Both the position numbers and the translations under genes were made by a program. Positions 6,845 to 14,533 of a stretch of 42,548 nucleotides of DNA are shown in pieces (the stretch's first letter is position 1; every line of letters begins with the position of its first letter). Source of the stretch: JANWXD01 sp037446115 (GTDB lineage: Bacteria; Acidobacteriota; Terriglobia; Bryobacterales; Bryobacteraceae); the NCBI GenBank assembly GCA_037446115.1, contig JBBIJF010000035.1, positions 1 to 42,548 on the forward strand, written 5' to 3'. The notes below the pieces were generated by a model, which worked only from the letters and a program-made list of their open reading frames with translations, was not told the origin of the DNA and ran no database searches.

Positions 6845-9237
6845 TGGCCCGTCTCCCGTGGGGGCACGGATCGCACTAACTCCCCCTTGCGGAACTCATA
6901 GGTTGCCACCAACCGGCCGGCCCGGTCCCACTCGAGTGCCTCCCCGTGGCAAAAACCGTTTTGCCAGGAGGACTGCCGATGCGGCTGCCCGTTGGGCCAG
7001 TACTGCGTCCATACGGCGGATCCGTCCGGCTCTCGCCGCCACTGCCAGACCTTGACACCCCGGGAATCCCACAGCGTCTCCACTCCGGTCTTCCGGCCGG
7101 CCCTCCAGGTCACTTCGTAACGTTTTTGACCCGACGCGTGGTACCATATCTCCACCCCGTCGAGTACGTATCGCCCCAGCGCGTCTCGCCGACCGGACCA
7201 CGTCGCTTGCAGCTTGCCATTCGCGTAGCGCTGCCGGCCGATGGCGGCTTCGCCCGTCAGGGCCGCTTCCGGTGTGGCCGTCGTGCTTTCTGACAAGATC
7301 CAGGCCTCGTTCATCTCCCAGTGCTGCGAGGGATGGTTCATGCTGCTGATGAGGTGGATAACCCCGTTGGGCGCCTGGGCAGCTACCGCGTAGCCCAGCG
7401 TGCCGTCTCCGTGATAGTAGCGCGACCAGCCCTCCCGCTTGAGCGTCCAGGCTTCATGAGGAAGCGTACCCGGCAGATTCTTGATCCGCCACGTGCGCCC
7501 CTCATCCTCGGACAGCGCTACGAAAGCCCCTCGCTGTGTGATGCCCGCCGGGCGTTTCCCTTCGCGGTTTTGCCAGTCGCTGGCGAAAAACAACCTCCCG
7601 CTCGCCAGACGGATGAGCGTGGGCCTCTGGTTGTTTTCCAGCGCGGGGAACGGGGTCTTGACGGGTTTGCTCCACGTGCGGCCGCCGTCGCATGACGTGG
7701 TCTGCGGCATGTATCCGTCAATATTGGTATTCTTGCCGCCAATGGCGAGGATGCATCCGTTCTTCAGCAGCACAAAGGCGCTGTGACGGCCCGCGGTGCG
7801 TCCCAACGTATCCTGCCAGGTCTTGCCGTTGTCGCGACTCGCCCACAGCATGGACTCACCGCCCACGCCGTCGCTTGCCATGTACAGTGTTCCGTCAAGA
7901 GCCCGAAACGCGTTCGTGATGGGTTGCGGCCAGTAGCCGCCCCGCGGTCCGCGGATCAGGGGCAATTCCGGCGCCGTCCAGGTGGCACCGTTGTCCGGCG
8001 AGCGCTGTACCCGAAACGGAACGTCCGTCAGTCCCGCTCCGCCGCCGAAGAACCACACCGTCCGGCCTTCGGTCCAGAGCAGCGCGCTTTGCTCATTGAC
8101 GTCGGCGAAGTCGTAAAACAGATCCGGGAAATCCCACTCGTCAGCGCCAAAGCGCAGCCGGCTGATCACGAAGGATGTGTTCGGGCGGTACTCAGTGGCC
8201 GGGGTCATAGAGGAAAAAAAGATCGCCAGTACGTCCCCGTTCGGTGCAATCGTCAGACCGGCGGAGTGGTTGTGGCCGAGCAACGCCGGGTGCAGGCCGG
8301 CCGCCACGATCGCGTCGTGAAACTGGTTCTCGGGCGGGCTGGGCAGCAGCGCACGCTGGCGGAACCACGGCTTGGCCGGGTCCGGACCGAGTTTCGGGTC
8401 AACACCGCTCTGTTTGACGAATGCCAGGGGCAAGCGAGGACTCTCCTCCCAACGCCGCCCCGCCGGTAAGGCTCCCATGACCACCCGGAACCCCACGTTG
8501 TGTCGGCCCCGGAACTCCGGAGCCATGCTGGCACGGTTGGCGCACCGCCGGTAATAGGGGAGGTTCCCGTCGGAGTGCTCGCGGTAGGACCCGCTGAGGC
8601 CGCCGCCGCGGATCACGCGGCCGACCCCTTCCCGTGGCCCGAGGGGATCTGAACTGTCCTCGGGCGGGTAGAGCCCGTGCCAGTCCAAAACCCATTCGCT
8701 CGGCCCGGTGTGCATGTTTTTCAGTCCCCACGGATTGACGTCGGAGCCCTCCGGGAGGCGCTCGCCGGACCAGAAATGCGCCTGGGATCCGGCCCGGCAG
8801 GCATATTCCCATTCCGCTTCCGTCGGCAAGCGATACGGTTGGCCCTCCCTGCGACTGAGCCATTCGCAAAACGCCACGGCGTCCTCCCAACTGACACCGG
8901 TGGCATAGGGGGACAGGGAGCTGAGATTTTGAAAGTCGTAACGAAACCGCGAAAACTGCTCTGCGGTGATCTCCGTCTCTGAAATGTAGAAGTCGGTCGT
9001 GATACGGACCCGGCGGACGGGCTTTTCGTCGTAGTCCCCGGCCACCAACAGCGGATCCTGTCCGAGTGCCTCTGCCTGCGTTTGCCGGGCGCTGCCCATG
9101 AGAAATTCACCGGAGCGGATACGGATCATCTTGATACCGAGCGAGTTGACAAACGATGCGGGCTCCGGCTCGGGAGTCAGGCTCTGCCAAGCCCCCAAAA
9201 TCCCAACAGCGGCCACCCAAAGACCGAATTGGCGCAT
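6841..9237 (-). CDS. Secreted fusion: SUMF1-fold domain + Asp-box (sialidase-like) propeller + MORN-like repeats
   Basis: The start at 9237 (MRQFGLWVAAVGILGAW) gives a signal peptide and follows a GGGGGAAT Shine-Dalgarno; a longer frame reaches 9297 without better support. The 798 residues hold three parts. (1) A formylglycine-generating-enzyme fold at ~28-254, with IRIRSGEFLMGS, LPTEAEWEYACRAG and VIRGGG. The paired active-site Cys expected after RGGS in true FGE are absent (RGGGLSGSY), so sulfatase activation is unlikely. (2) A BNR/sialidase-like propeller at ~280-655 with four Asp boxes: SPDNGATW 413, SRDNGKTW 467, SCDGGRTW 515, SEDEGRTW 576. (3) MORN_2-like repeats at ~665-790 (YANGKLQATW, YHASGQKRYEVTW, YWPNGQPHRQSSW). 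It likely acts outside the cytoplasm on glycan. It shares an operon with the sulfatase downstream. Confidence 0.85.
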   Translation of the reverse strand: MRQFGLWVAAVGILGAWQSLTPEPEPASFVNSLGIKMIRIRSGEFLMGSARQTQAEALGQDPLLVAGDYDEKPVRRVRITTDFYISETEITAEQFSRFRYDFQNLSSLSPYATGVSWEDAVAFCEWLSRREGQPYRLPTEAEWEYACRAGSQAHFWSGERLPEGSDVNPWGLKNMHTGPSEWVLDWHGLYPPEDSSDPLGPREGVGRVIRGGGLSGSYREHSDGNLPYYRRCANRASMAPEFRGRHNVGFRVVMGALPAGRRWEESPRLPLAFVKQSGVDPKLGPDPAKPWFRQRALLPSPPENQFHDAIVAAGLHPALLGHNHSAGLTIAPNGDVLAIFFSSMTPATEYRPNTSFVISRLRFGADEWDFPDLFYDFADVNEQSALLWTEGRTVWFFGGGAGLTDVPFRVQRSPDNGATWTAPELPLIRGPRGGYWPQPITNAFRALDGTLYMASDGVGGESMLWASRDNGKTWQDTLGRTAGRHSAFVLLKNGCILAIGGKNTNIDGYMPQTTSCDGGRTWSKPVKTPFPALENNQRPTLIRLASGRLFFASDWQNREGKRPAGITQRGAFVALSEDEGRTWRIKNLPGTLPHEAWTLKREGWSRYYHGDGTLGYAVAAQAPNGVIHLISSMNHPSQHWEMNEAWILSESTTATPEAALTGEAAIGRQRYANGKLQATWSGRRDALGRYVLDGVEIWYHASGQKRYEVTWRAGRKTGVETLWDSRGVKVWQWRREPDGSAVWTQYWPNGQPHRQSSWQNGFCHGEALEWDRAGRLVATYEFRKGELVRSVPPRETGQ

Positions 9238-9308
9238 CGGATTCCCCCGGTCAAAGATCTTCTCTCCGACGCTACCAAGAGAGGTGAAAATTGTCAAGAT
9301 CTGTTGCC

Positions 9309-9320
9309 GTTTTGTAAAAC
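9309..9320. promoter_or_regulatory. Candidate operator: inverted repeat GTTTTGTAAAAC between divergent operons
   Basis: GTTTT-GT-AAAAC is a perfect 5-bp inverted repeat with a 2-bp centre in an AT-rich part of the 110-bp gap between the leftward fusion gene and the rightward aldolase gene. Its place, 28 bases before the aldolase ATG, suits a repressor site, and the IclR gene is the second gene of the rightward operon. The link to that regulator is inference. Confidence 0.35.
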
Positions 9321-9347
9321 TTAGTTTATATTCGAAGGAGACCGCCT

Positions 9348-10172
9348 ATGCGCCTTAATGCCGCTTTGCGCCGCCTGCGAAACGGGGAGGTTGCCATCGG
9401 TTGCGCCGTACAGTGCTACGGCTCGGCCCAAGTCCCGAAGGCGCTGGCAGCCGCCGGCTTTGATTATCTCTTCATCGACCTCGAGCACGGCGCCTTCGAT
9501 CTGGAGACGGTGCAGGACATGGTGGAGGCGTCGGTGGGGGCAGGAATCACGCCGTTGGTGCGGGTGGGGGAGTTGCTGTACTCGCTGGTTGCGCGGCTGC
9601 TGGATCTGGGGGCACAGGGGATCATCCTTCCGCGAGTGGAGGACCCGTGCCTGTTGCGCGAGGCGGTGAGCTGGATGCGCTTTCCGCCGCAAGGCCGCCG
9701 CGGCTTCGGCGTGTTGCCGCCGCTCGTGGATTTCGAGCAGCACTCCTTTGAGGCGATCATGGACCACCTCAACCGCAACACGATGGCGGTTGTGCAGTTT
9801 GAAACCGCAGCGGCCCTGGAACGAGCCGACGAGCTTCTGGCGGTCGAAGGTGTGGACGTGGCTATGGTGGGGCCTTCGGATCTGTCCATCTCGCTCGGCG
9901 TTCCGGGGGATTTCGGCAACCCGATGCTCGTGTCCGCCGTGTGTCGGTTTGTGCAGCAGTGCGAAAGCTTCGGGGTCACACCGGGGATTCACTGCCGGAA
10001 CCTCGAGCAGGCGCGCTTCTGGATGGAGCGAGGAATGCGGTTCGTGGGCGCCGGAGGGGAGCACCGCTTTTTGCTGGAGCGCGCCACGCAGATCGCGAAG
10101 GAGTTGCGCCGGGCGGCGGATGGCGGCAAGCTCGGCGCGAAACTGGAGCGGGAGCAGGTTCCCGATGCATAA
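9348..10172 (+). CDS. HpcH/HpaI-family class II aldolase (2-keto-3-deoxy acid aldolase)
   Basis: A 274-residue metal-dependent aldolase that reversibly cleaves 2-keto-3-deoxy sugar acids (or 4-hydroxy-2-ketoacids) to pyruvate and an aldehyde. Key residues fall where the family has them: catalytic His47 in FIDLEHG (E. coli HpaI His45), Arg72 in LVRVG (Arg70), and metal ligands Glu152 in VVQFET and Asp178 in VGPSDLS (Glu149 and Asp175). GIILPRVEDP is the usual strand after the Arg. The start follows a clear AAGGAG at 9335-9340. It heads a four-gene rightward set (aldolase, IclR regulator, SSS transporter, DapA-fold lyase), which suggests sugar-acid catabolism. It could serve 2-dehydro-3-deoxyglucarate (GarL-like) or a related acid; the exact substrate is not determined. 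Confidence 0.9.
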   Translation: MRLNAALRRLRNGEVAIGCAVQCYGSAQVPKALAAAGFDYLFIDLEHGAFDLETVQDMVEASVGAGITPLVRVGELLYSLVARLLDLGAQGIILPRVEDPCLLREAVSWMRFPPQGRRGFGVLPPLVDFEQHSFEAIMDHLNRNTMAVVQFETAAALERADELLAVEGVDVAMVGPSDLSISLGVPGDFGNPMLVSAVCRFVQQCESFGVTPGIHCRNLEQARFWMERGMRFVGAGGEHRFLLERATQIAKELRRAADGGKLGAKLEREQVPDA

Positions 10173-10215
10173 ACCTGTGATTTCGCAGCAAACTGGACAA
10201 CGAGGGTCGAAAACG

Positions 10216-11040
10216 ATGGCTATCTCGCAGAGGACGGTCGCTGTGAGCCGGCGCCGCCGGCCCAAGCGGCAGCGTGACAGCGGCGGCGCCGAGCAATATC
10301 ATTTGCGGGCGATTCAGCGCGCGCTGGACGTGCTGGAAGCTTTTACAGATCAGCGTCCCGAGCTTACGTTGAAAGATCTGAGCCTGTTTCTGGGGGTGCC
10401 GGAATCGTCGCTTTTTCGTACCCTGCTGACGCTCGAAAGTCGCGGCTACCTGATCCAGCGGCCGGACGGGTCCTACTGCCTGCCTCCCAAGTTGCTTTAC
10501 GGCCGCCTTCATGAACGCGCGGAAGCGCTGCGGCAGCGGCTGCGGCCCTATCTGGAGTCACTGGCGCGGCGTTTCGACGAGACCGCCAGCCTTGCCTACT
10601 TGTTCGGCGACCGGATTCAGGTTCTTGACACGGTGGAGACCTTCCAGGAGGTCCGCCTGACGAACAAGCCGGGCCGGGTGTTGCCGCCACACTGCAGTTC
10701 TCTGGGCAAAGCCATTACAGCGTTCCAGCCTCCGGAACGGATTGACCGCATCCTGGAAGTCTACGGGCTGTTTCGTCGCACGGACAAAACGATTGTGGAC
10801 CGCCAAGCGCTGCTGGTCGAGTTTCAAGAGATACGGCGGCGCGGCTACGCGGTGGACCGTGAGGAAAGTGTGACGGGAGGTATGTGCCTGGGAGCTCCTG
10901 TCCGGGAGGGTGACACACCCGTCGTGGCGTCCATCTCCGTCTCCGTGCCGATGGTGCGCATGAACGCAGAACGGGAACAGGAGATGGTCCGGGCTGTCAT
11001 GGAAACGGCTCGGCAGGCGGCCCAGGCGCTCAAGGAATAG
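10216..11040 (+). CDS. IclR-family transcriptional regulator
   Basis: A 274-residue regulator with an N-terminal winged HTH at ~28-90 (RAIQRALDVLEAF, then LTLKDLSLFLGVPESSLFRTL) preceded by a strongly basic arm (SRRRRPKRQR). The C-terminal IclR effector domain shows HCSSLGKAITAF, RRRGYAVDREE and the glycine-rich GGMCLGAPV. Such proteins bind small acids and usually act as local repressors or activators of catabolic operons. An earlier ATG at 10165 overlaps the aldolase stop by 8 bases and has an acceptable GGAGCAGG; it would add 17 residues, so the start is uncertain. Being inside the operon, it probably controls this set and perhaps the divergent fusion/sulfatase pair. Confidence 0.9.
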   Translation: MAISQRTVAVSRRRRPKRQRDSGGAEQYHLRAIQRALDVLEAFTDQRPELTLKDLSLFLGVPESSLFRTLLTLESRGYLIQRPDGSYCLPPKLLYGRLHERAEALRQRLRPYLESLARRFDETASLAYLFGDRIQVLDTVETFQEVRLTNKPGRVLPPHCSSLGKAITAFQPPERIDRILEVYGLFRRTDKTIVDRQALLVEFQEIRRRGYAVDREESVTGGMCLGAPVREGDTPVVASISVSVPMVRMNAEREQEMVRAVMETARQAAQALKE

Positions 11041-11056
11041 AGCGGGGGCGGGGCCG

Positions 11057-12649
11057 ATGGTGCACCTCCGCTGGCTGGACGCATTGACGACCGCCGCCTA
11101 TATGGCGGCGGTGATTCTGATCGGGCTGCGTTTTTCCCGGCGGCAGACCTCCACCGAAGCCTACTTTGTGGCCCGGCGTTCGGTTCCAGGCTGGGCCATG
11201 GGCATTTCGCTGTTCGCCACGCTGATCAGCAGTGTTACCTTTGTGGCCTACCCTGGATCGGCCTATGCCGGTGACTGGTCGCTACTGGTACCCGGCATTA
11301 TGGTCGTGCTCGTGTTGGCTCTGGTCGGCTCGGTGATCATTCCGTTCTATCGGCGTGCCGTCGGCATGAGCGCCTACGAATACTTCGGCCGGCGGTTCGG
11401 GCGTCTGGCGCGTGGCTATGCTGCGCTGGCGTTTTCACTCGGTCATTTCTCCAAGATGGGCTTCGTCTTTTATCTGCTTGCCCTGACCATTGATCGGATG
11501 ACGGGCTGGGGCGTGGATGCGCTGATCCTGCTGGTGGGCGCGGTGACCATTTTTTACACGCTGATCGGCGGACTGGAAGCCGTCATCTGGAACGATGTGC
11601 TGCAAGGTGCAGTGCTCTGGCTGGGCATTTTTGTTTGCTTGGGGTTTTTATTATTCCTGCCTCCGGGAGGCCCGGCAGCGGTGTTGGAGCTGGCTTGGGA
11701 CCACGGAAAGATGAGCCTGGGGGATGCCAGTTGGGATTTGCACCGGCCCACCATCTTCGTGCTCGCTGTCTACGGCTTCTTCTGGTATCTGCAGAAATAC
11801 GCTGCTGACCAGACGGTGGTACAGCGCTATCTGGTTGCCAGCAGCGACCGGTCCGCTCTGCGCGGCGTGGCTCTCGGCGCGGTGTTGTGCCTGCCGGTAT
11901 GGACGCTGTTCATGCTGATCGGCAGTTGTACGTGGGCGTTTTATCGCCTCACGGGCGAAACGTTGCCGGCAACCATCACCAAGGCCGATCAAGTGTTTCC
12001 CCATTTCCTGACTACGCACATTCCCCCGGGACTGGCGGGCGTGTTTGTGGCCTCCCTGCTGGCGGCGGCGATGTCCACTCTGTCCAGTGACCTGAACTGC
12101 CTGGCTGTGGTCGGTGTCGAGGACTTCTATCGCATGTTGCGGCCTGACGCCAGCGACCGGCGGCGGCTCCGCGTGGGTCGCTGGATCGTGGGCATGTGCG
12201 GCGCGGTGGCGATTGCGATGGCCCTGATTCTGGCACGCTCACAGGGTTCCGCGCTTTCGCTGTGGTATACGATTTCGGCGATCGTGGCCGGGGGGTTGGC
12301 GGGACTATTCTTGCTGGCGTTCCTCAGCGCGCGCGCCCATGCCCGGGGCGTGTGGGTGGGTATGCTGGCCACTGTCCTGTTCACGGCGTGGGCGACCCTG
12401 ACCTACCGCGAGGAGCGGGTGCTCGACCTGGGATCTTGGAACTACCCGTGGCACGAGTATACCATCGGGGCTGTGGGGCACCTGGTGCTGCTTGCAGTGG
12501 GCTACTTGGCCAGTCTCCTCTTGCCTGCCGGCAGGCCTGCCGAGGAACCGCTCGTGCGCATGACGCTGTGGGGGTGGATGGAGCAACGCCGCGCCGAGGC
12601 AGTTGCTGTGGCCGACGTCGGAAAGTCGGCCGGCCGCGGCGCCCGCTGA
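11057..12649 (+). CDS. Sodium:solute symporter (SSS family)
   Basis: A 530-residue inner-membrane protein with about 13 hydrophobic helices. It has SSS landmarks: the early TEAYFVARRSVPGWAMG segment, GISLFATLISSVTFVAYPG (sodium-site helix region), QKYAADQTVVQRYLVASS before the central helices, and FVASLLAAAMSTLSSDLN, the typical LAALMSSLSS-like motif. Length is standard for the family (~500-550). Placed 16 bp behind the IclR gene with a G-rich ribosome site (gggggcgggg), it is probably the uptake system for the acid handled by the flanking aldolase and lyase. Sialic-acid, glucuronate and similar transporters belong to this family; the substrate here is inferred only from context. Confidence 0.93.
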   Translation: MVHLRWLDALTTAAYMAAVILIGLRFSRRQTSTEAYFVARRSVPGWAMGISLFATLISSVTFVAYPGSAYAGDWSLLVPGIMVVLVLALVGSVIIPFYRRAVGMSAYEYFGRRFGRLARGYAALAFSLGHFSKMGFVFYLLALTIDRMTGWGVDALILLVGAVTIFYTLIGGLEAVIWNDVLQGAVLWLGIFVCLGFLLFLPPGGPAAVLELAWDHGKMSLGDASWDLHRPTIFVLAVYGFFWYLQKYAADQTVVQRYLVASSDRSALRGVALGAVLCLPVWTLFMLIGSCTWAFYRLTGETLPATITKADQVFPHFLTTHIPPGLAGVFVASLLAAAMSTLSSDLNCLAVVGVEDFYRMLRPDASDRRRLRVGRWIVGMCGAVAIAMALILARSQGSALSLWYTISAIVAGGLAGLFLLAFLSARAHARGVWVGMLATVLFTAWATLTYREERVLDLGSWNYPWHEYTIGAVGHLVLLAVGYLASLLLPAGRPAEEPLVRMTLWGWMEQRRAEAVAVADVGKSAGRGAR

Positions 12650-12722
12650 ACCCAAGGCGACCGGGAAACCATCAGTTTCGCTGGGGCAGCATCGGTTCCT
12701 GAGCCAACGGGAGGCTTCGGGG

Positions 12723-13646
12723 ATGAAGGAACGCTGGAAGGTCCGTGGTCTCGTCGTGAGCCTGAACACACCCTTCGACGAAAACGGTCAGCTAGACCTG
12801 AGGGCCCTGGAGGCGTTGGTGCGTTTCCATCTCGATGAGGGCGCCGCCGGCTTTCTGGCTCCCGCGCAGGCTGGGGAGGTCTTCGAGCTGAGCTTCGCAG
12901 AGCGCCTGGCGATCGTCGAGACGGTGCGCGGGGTCACGCGAGGCCATTCCGTCGTCATTGCGGGTGCAAGCAGTCAGGACCCCAAAGAGAGCCTAGCCTT
13001 GGCGGAACATGCTGCTCGCCTGGGATGCGATGGCTTGCTTGCGGAGGTCCCGCCCGGTTGTCCGTGGGAGTTAACTCCCCTGCTGGATTATTTCCGGAGG
13101 CTGGCGGAGGCCGGTCCTCCGTTGCTGATCATCCAAGATCTGGACTGGCGGGGGCTTGGACTGCCCGTCCCCGTCATCCTGGAGTTATTCGAACGCATTC
13201 CGAGCTTTCGGGGGTTCAAGGTCGAGGTGGTCCCCGCCGGCCCTAAATACAGCGCCATCAGGCAAGCCACGGGAGGACGCTTGCATCTGAGCGGCGGCTG
13301 GGCTGCTTTGCAGATGATCGAGGCTTTGGATCGCGGCGTGGAGGTCTTCATGAACACTGCTTTGACCCGCTTTTATCGCGCGGTTTTTGAGGCATATGAC
13401 GCGGGAGATCGTGCTTTGGCCACCGAGCGCTTCCACCGCCTGCTCCCCGTTCTGGCCTTCACGCGCCAGCACCTGGATGTGTCCCTCCATTTCCACAAGC
13501 GGCTTTTTCATCATCTAGGCGTTTTCGGCACGGCTCGCGTTCGCAAGCGCGGCATCAGCTGGGACGCGTATTTTGAACGCCAGACCGTCGAATTGCTCGC
13601 CTACGTGGATCGGCTGTACCTGGCCGGCGGTTCCGATCCGGGATGA
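12723..13646 (+). CDS. DapA-fold (DHDPS/NAL family) lyase-like protein
   Basis: The ATG at 12723 follows GGGAGG and starts the family pattern (VVSLNTPFDENGQLD); the frame is open further upstream but overlaps the transporter gene. The 307-residue TIM barrel retains the Schiff-base lysine (K166 in FRGFKVE) used by class I pyruvate aldolases and dehydratases. The usual GTTGE loop is replaced by APAQAGE, and the strand that normally holds the catalytic Tyr (YNxP) reads LLIIQDLDW. Pyruvate chemistry may therefore be altered, as in several uncharacterised branches of the family. It closes the operon and probably acts on the same sugar acid as the aldolase. N-acetylneuraminate lyase or KDG/KDSB dehydratase functions are possible but not supported by diagnostic residues. 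Confidence 0.85.
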   Translation: MKERWKVRGLVVSLNTPFDENGQLDLRALEALVRFHLDEGAAGFLAPAQAGEVFELSFAERLAIVETVRGVTRGHSVVIAGASSQDPKESLALAEHAARLGCDGLLAEVPPGCPWELTPLLDYFRRLAEAGPPLLIIQDLDWRGLGLPVPVILELFERIPSFRGFKVEVVPAGPKYSAIRQATGGRLHLSGGWAALQMIEALDRGVEVFMNTALTRFYRAVFEAYDAGDRALATERFHRLLPVLAFTRQHLDVSLHFHKRLFHHLGVFGTARVRKRGISWDAYFERQTVELLAYVDRLYLAGGSDPG

Positions 13647-13691
13647 ACCGACAGGGTGGCCCAAACTCCGCCAGGCCAATTGGGTCGCCCG

Positions 13692-13703
13692 GTGTCATGA
13701 CAC
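13692..13703. promoter_or_regulatory. Perfect 12-bp palindrome GTGTCATGACAC downstream of the operon
   Basis: The sequence is self-complementary over all 12 bases and lies 46 bases after the lyase stop. It looks like a dimeric regulator site; the next gene in the rightward direction is the small CxxC ORF at 13859. Which protein binds it is unknown, and one palindrome of this length can occur by chance. Confidence 0.3.
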
Positions 13704-13780
13704 GTTCTAACTGACAAGTTCGTCGAAGAACCTTGCAAGGCGCCGTAACAGTGGGCAGATGGACTAAATTGCCAAGGAAC

Positions 13781-13804
13781 AGGCCTCCGGAGGGAGCCTT
13801 TTTG
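13781..13804 (+). terminator. Probable Rho-independent terminator of the sugar-acid operon
   Basis: AGGC...GCCT arms around a C/G-rich inner stem (CTCC/GGAG region) are followed directly by TTTTT at 13799-13803. There is one mismatch and one wobble in the stem. It sits 135 bases after the last gene of the rightward operon. Confidence 0.4.
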
Positions 13805-13858
13805 CCTCACCAGGCACACGGGGCCCCTTGCAGCCCGATTGAAGACGGCGGATTGCCG

Positions 13859-13975
13859 ATGGCGGAAGGGTCGAATAAGGCAACCAGCGAGTGTATGCTT
13901 TGTCGGCTGGTGGCGTTGCGGCTCGAGCGAAACAAGTATCTTACGAAGTGTGAGGCGTGCGGAGCAAGCGACTAA
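13859..13975 (+). CDS. Small CxxC/CxxC (zinc-ribbon-like) protein, 38 residues
   Basis: ATG at 13859, stop TAA at 13973. The product has C12-M-L-C15 and C31-E-A-C34 with 15 residues between the pairs, the spacing of a minimal zinc ribbon, and a Arg/Leu-rich middle (RLVALRLERNK). The frame stays open to 13733, but that part runs through the terminator hairpin and has no coding character, so the short form is preferred. Its 3' end overlaps the lipocalin gene on the other strand by 35 bases, and no strong ribosome site is seen, so it may be a chance frame. If real, a nucleic-acid- or protein-binding role would be the usual expectation. Confidence 0.4.
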   Translation: MAEGSNKATSECMLCRLVALRLERNKYLTKCEACGASD

Positions 13976-14483
13976 CGTCGAAGCCCTTTTGAGCGGCTCG
14001 CTTTAAGAGGTCTTGATACGTCTCCTCCGCCATGTGAGGTTCGCAGCTGAGAATCCAGAGATAGCGTCGTCGGGGTTCGCCGACCACAGCCCAGCGGTAG
14101 TCGGGATCGAGCTCAAGGATCCAGTAGTCTCCGCTGAACGGCCAGAAGAAGCCGACTTTGAGTTTTGTAGTGGGCTGCTTGCCGCCCGCCGGCCGCGCAA
14201 CACCGCGCGCAGTCTTATTCTTTCCGTCGGCAGTCGAGCACTGATTCAGGACCTGAATCTTTCCGTCGGGACGCAACGTGTAGGTGGCCGTTACGTTGCT
14301 GGAACAATGGCGCTGGAATCGATTCGGCAGCCGTGCGATTTCGTACCATGTGCCGGCGTAACGGTTGAAATCCACCGAAGGTGCAACTTCGAGAGGCGCT
14401 TGGCCGGCGGAAGCAAAGTGCGAGTCGGCGCATAACGCGACGGTCAGTAACCATGGCGCAAAACGACGGAGAGAAGGTACCAC
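13941..14483 (-). CDS. blc: Bacterial lipocalin (Blc-type), secreted
   Basis: A 180-residue protein starting at a GTG behind an AGGAGG Shine-Dalgarno (9-base spacing). A signal peptide (LLTVALCADSHFASA) precedes the mature lipocalin. SCR1 of the family is clear: YAGTWYEIARLPNRFQ at ~42-57, followed by CSSNVTATYTL, then SGDYWILELDPDYRWAVVG and the end motif RRYLWILSCEP. Blc proteins carry lipids or lysophospholipids at the outer membrane. E. coli Blc is a lipoprotein; here the Cys in the signal lacks a proper lipobox (VAL-C), so a soluble periplasmic form is more likely. It is a single-gene unit; the next leftward-transcribed sequence upstream is the decayed gene at 14534-15019. Confidence 0.92.
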   Translation of the reverse strand: MVPSLRRFAPWLLTVALCADSHFASAGQAPLEVAPSVDFNRYAGTWYEIARLPNRFQRHCSSNVTATYTLRPDGKIQVLNQCSTADGKNKTARGVARPAGGKQPTTKLKVGFFWPFSGDYWILELDPDYRWAVVGEPRRRYLWILSCEPHMAEETYQDLLKRAAQKGFDVSRLLRTPHTS

Positions 14484-14533
14484 GACTTCAGACCTCCTAG
14501 CTCAGTGTCTGCCCATGAATGTGTCCGGGCGTG

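Noticed and set aside
5903..6901. 332-codon plus-strand frame across the first sulfatase
   Set aside because: Antisense shadow; the minus strand carries all sulfatase motifs in one frame.
9304..9332. TTGCCG-17-TATATT as the aldolase promoter
   Set aside because: The transcription start would fall on the Shine-Dalgarno sequence at 9335-9340, so the message would lose its ribosome site; kept only as an AT-rich region.
10165..10216. Earlier ATG for the IclR gene overlapping the aldolase stop
   Set aside because: Possible and not excluded, but the added 17 residues have no family counterpart; mentioned as an alternative start.
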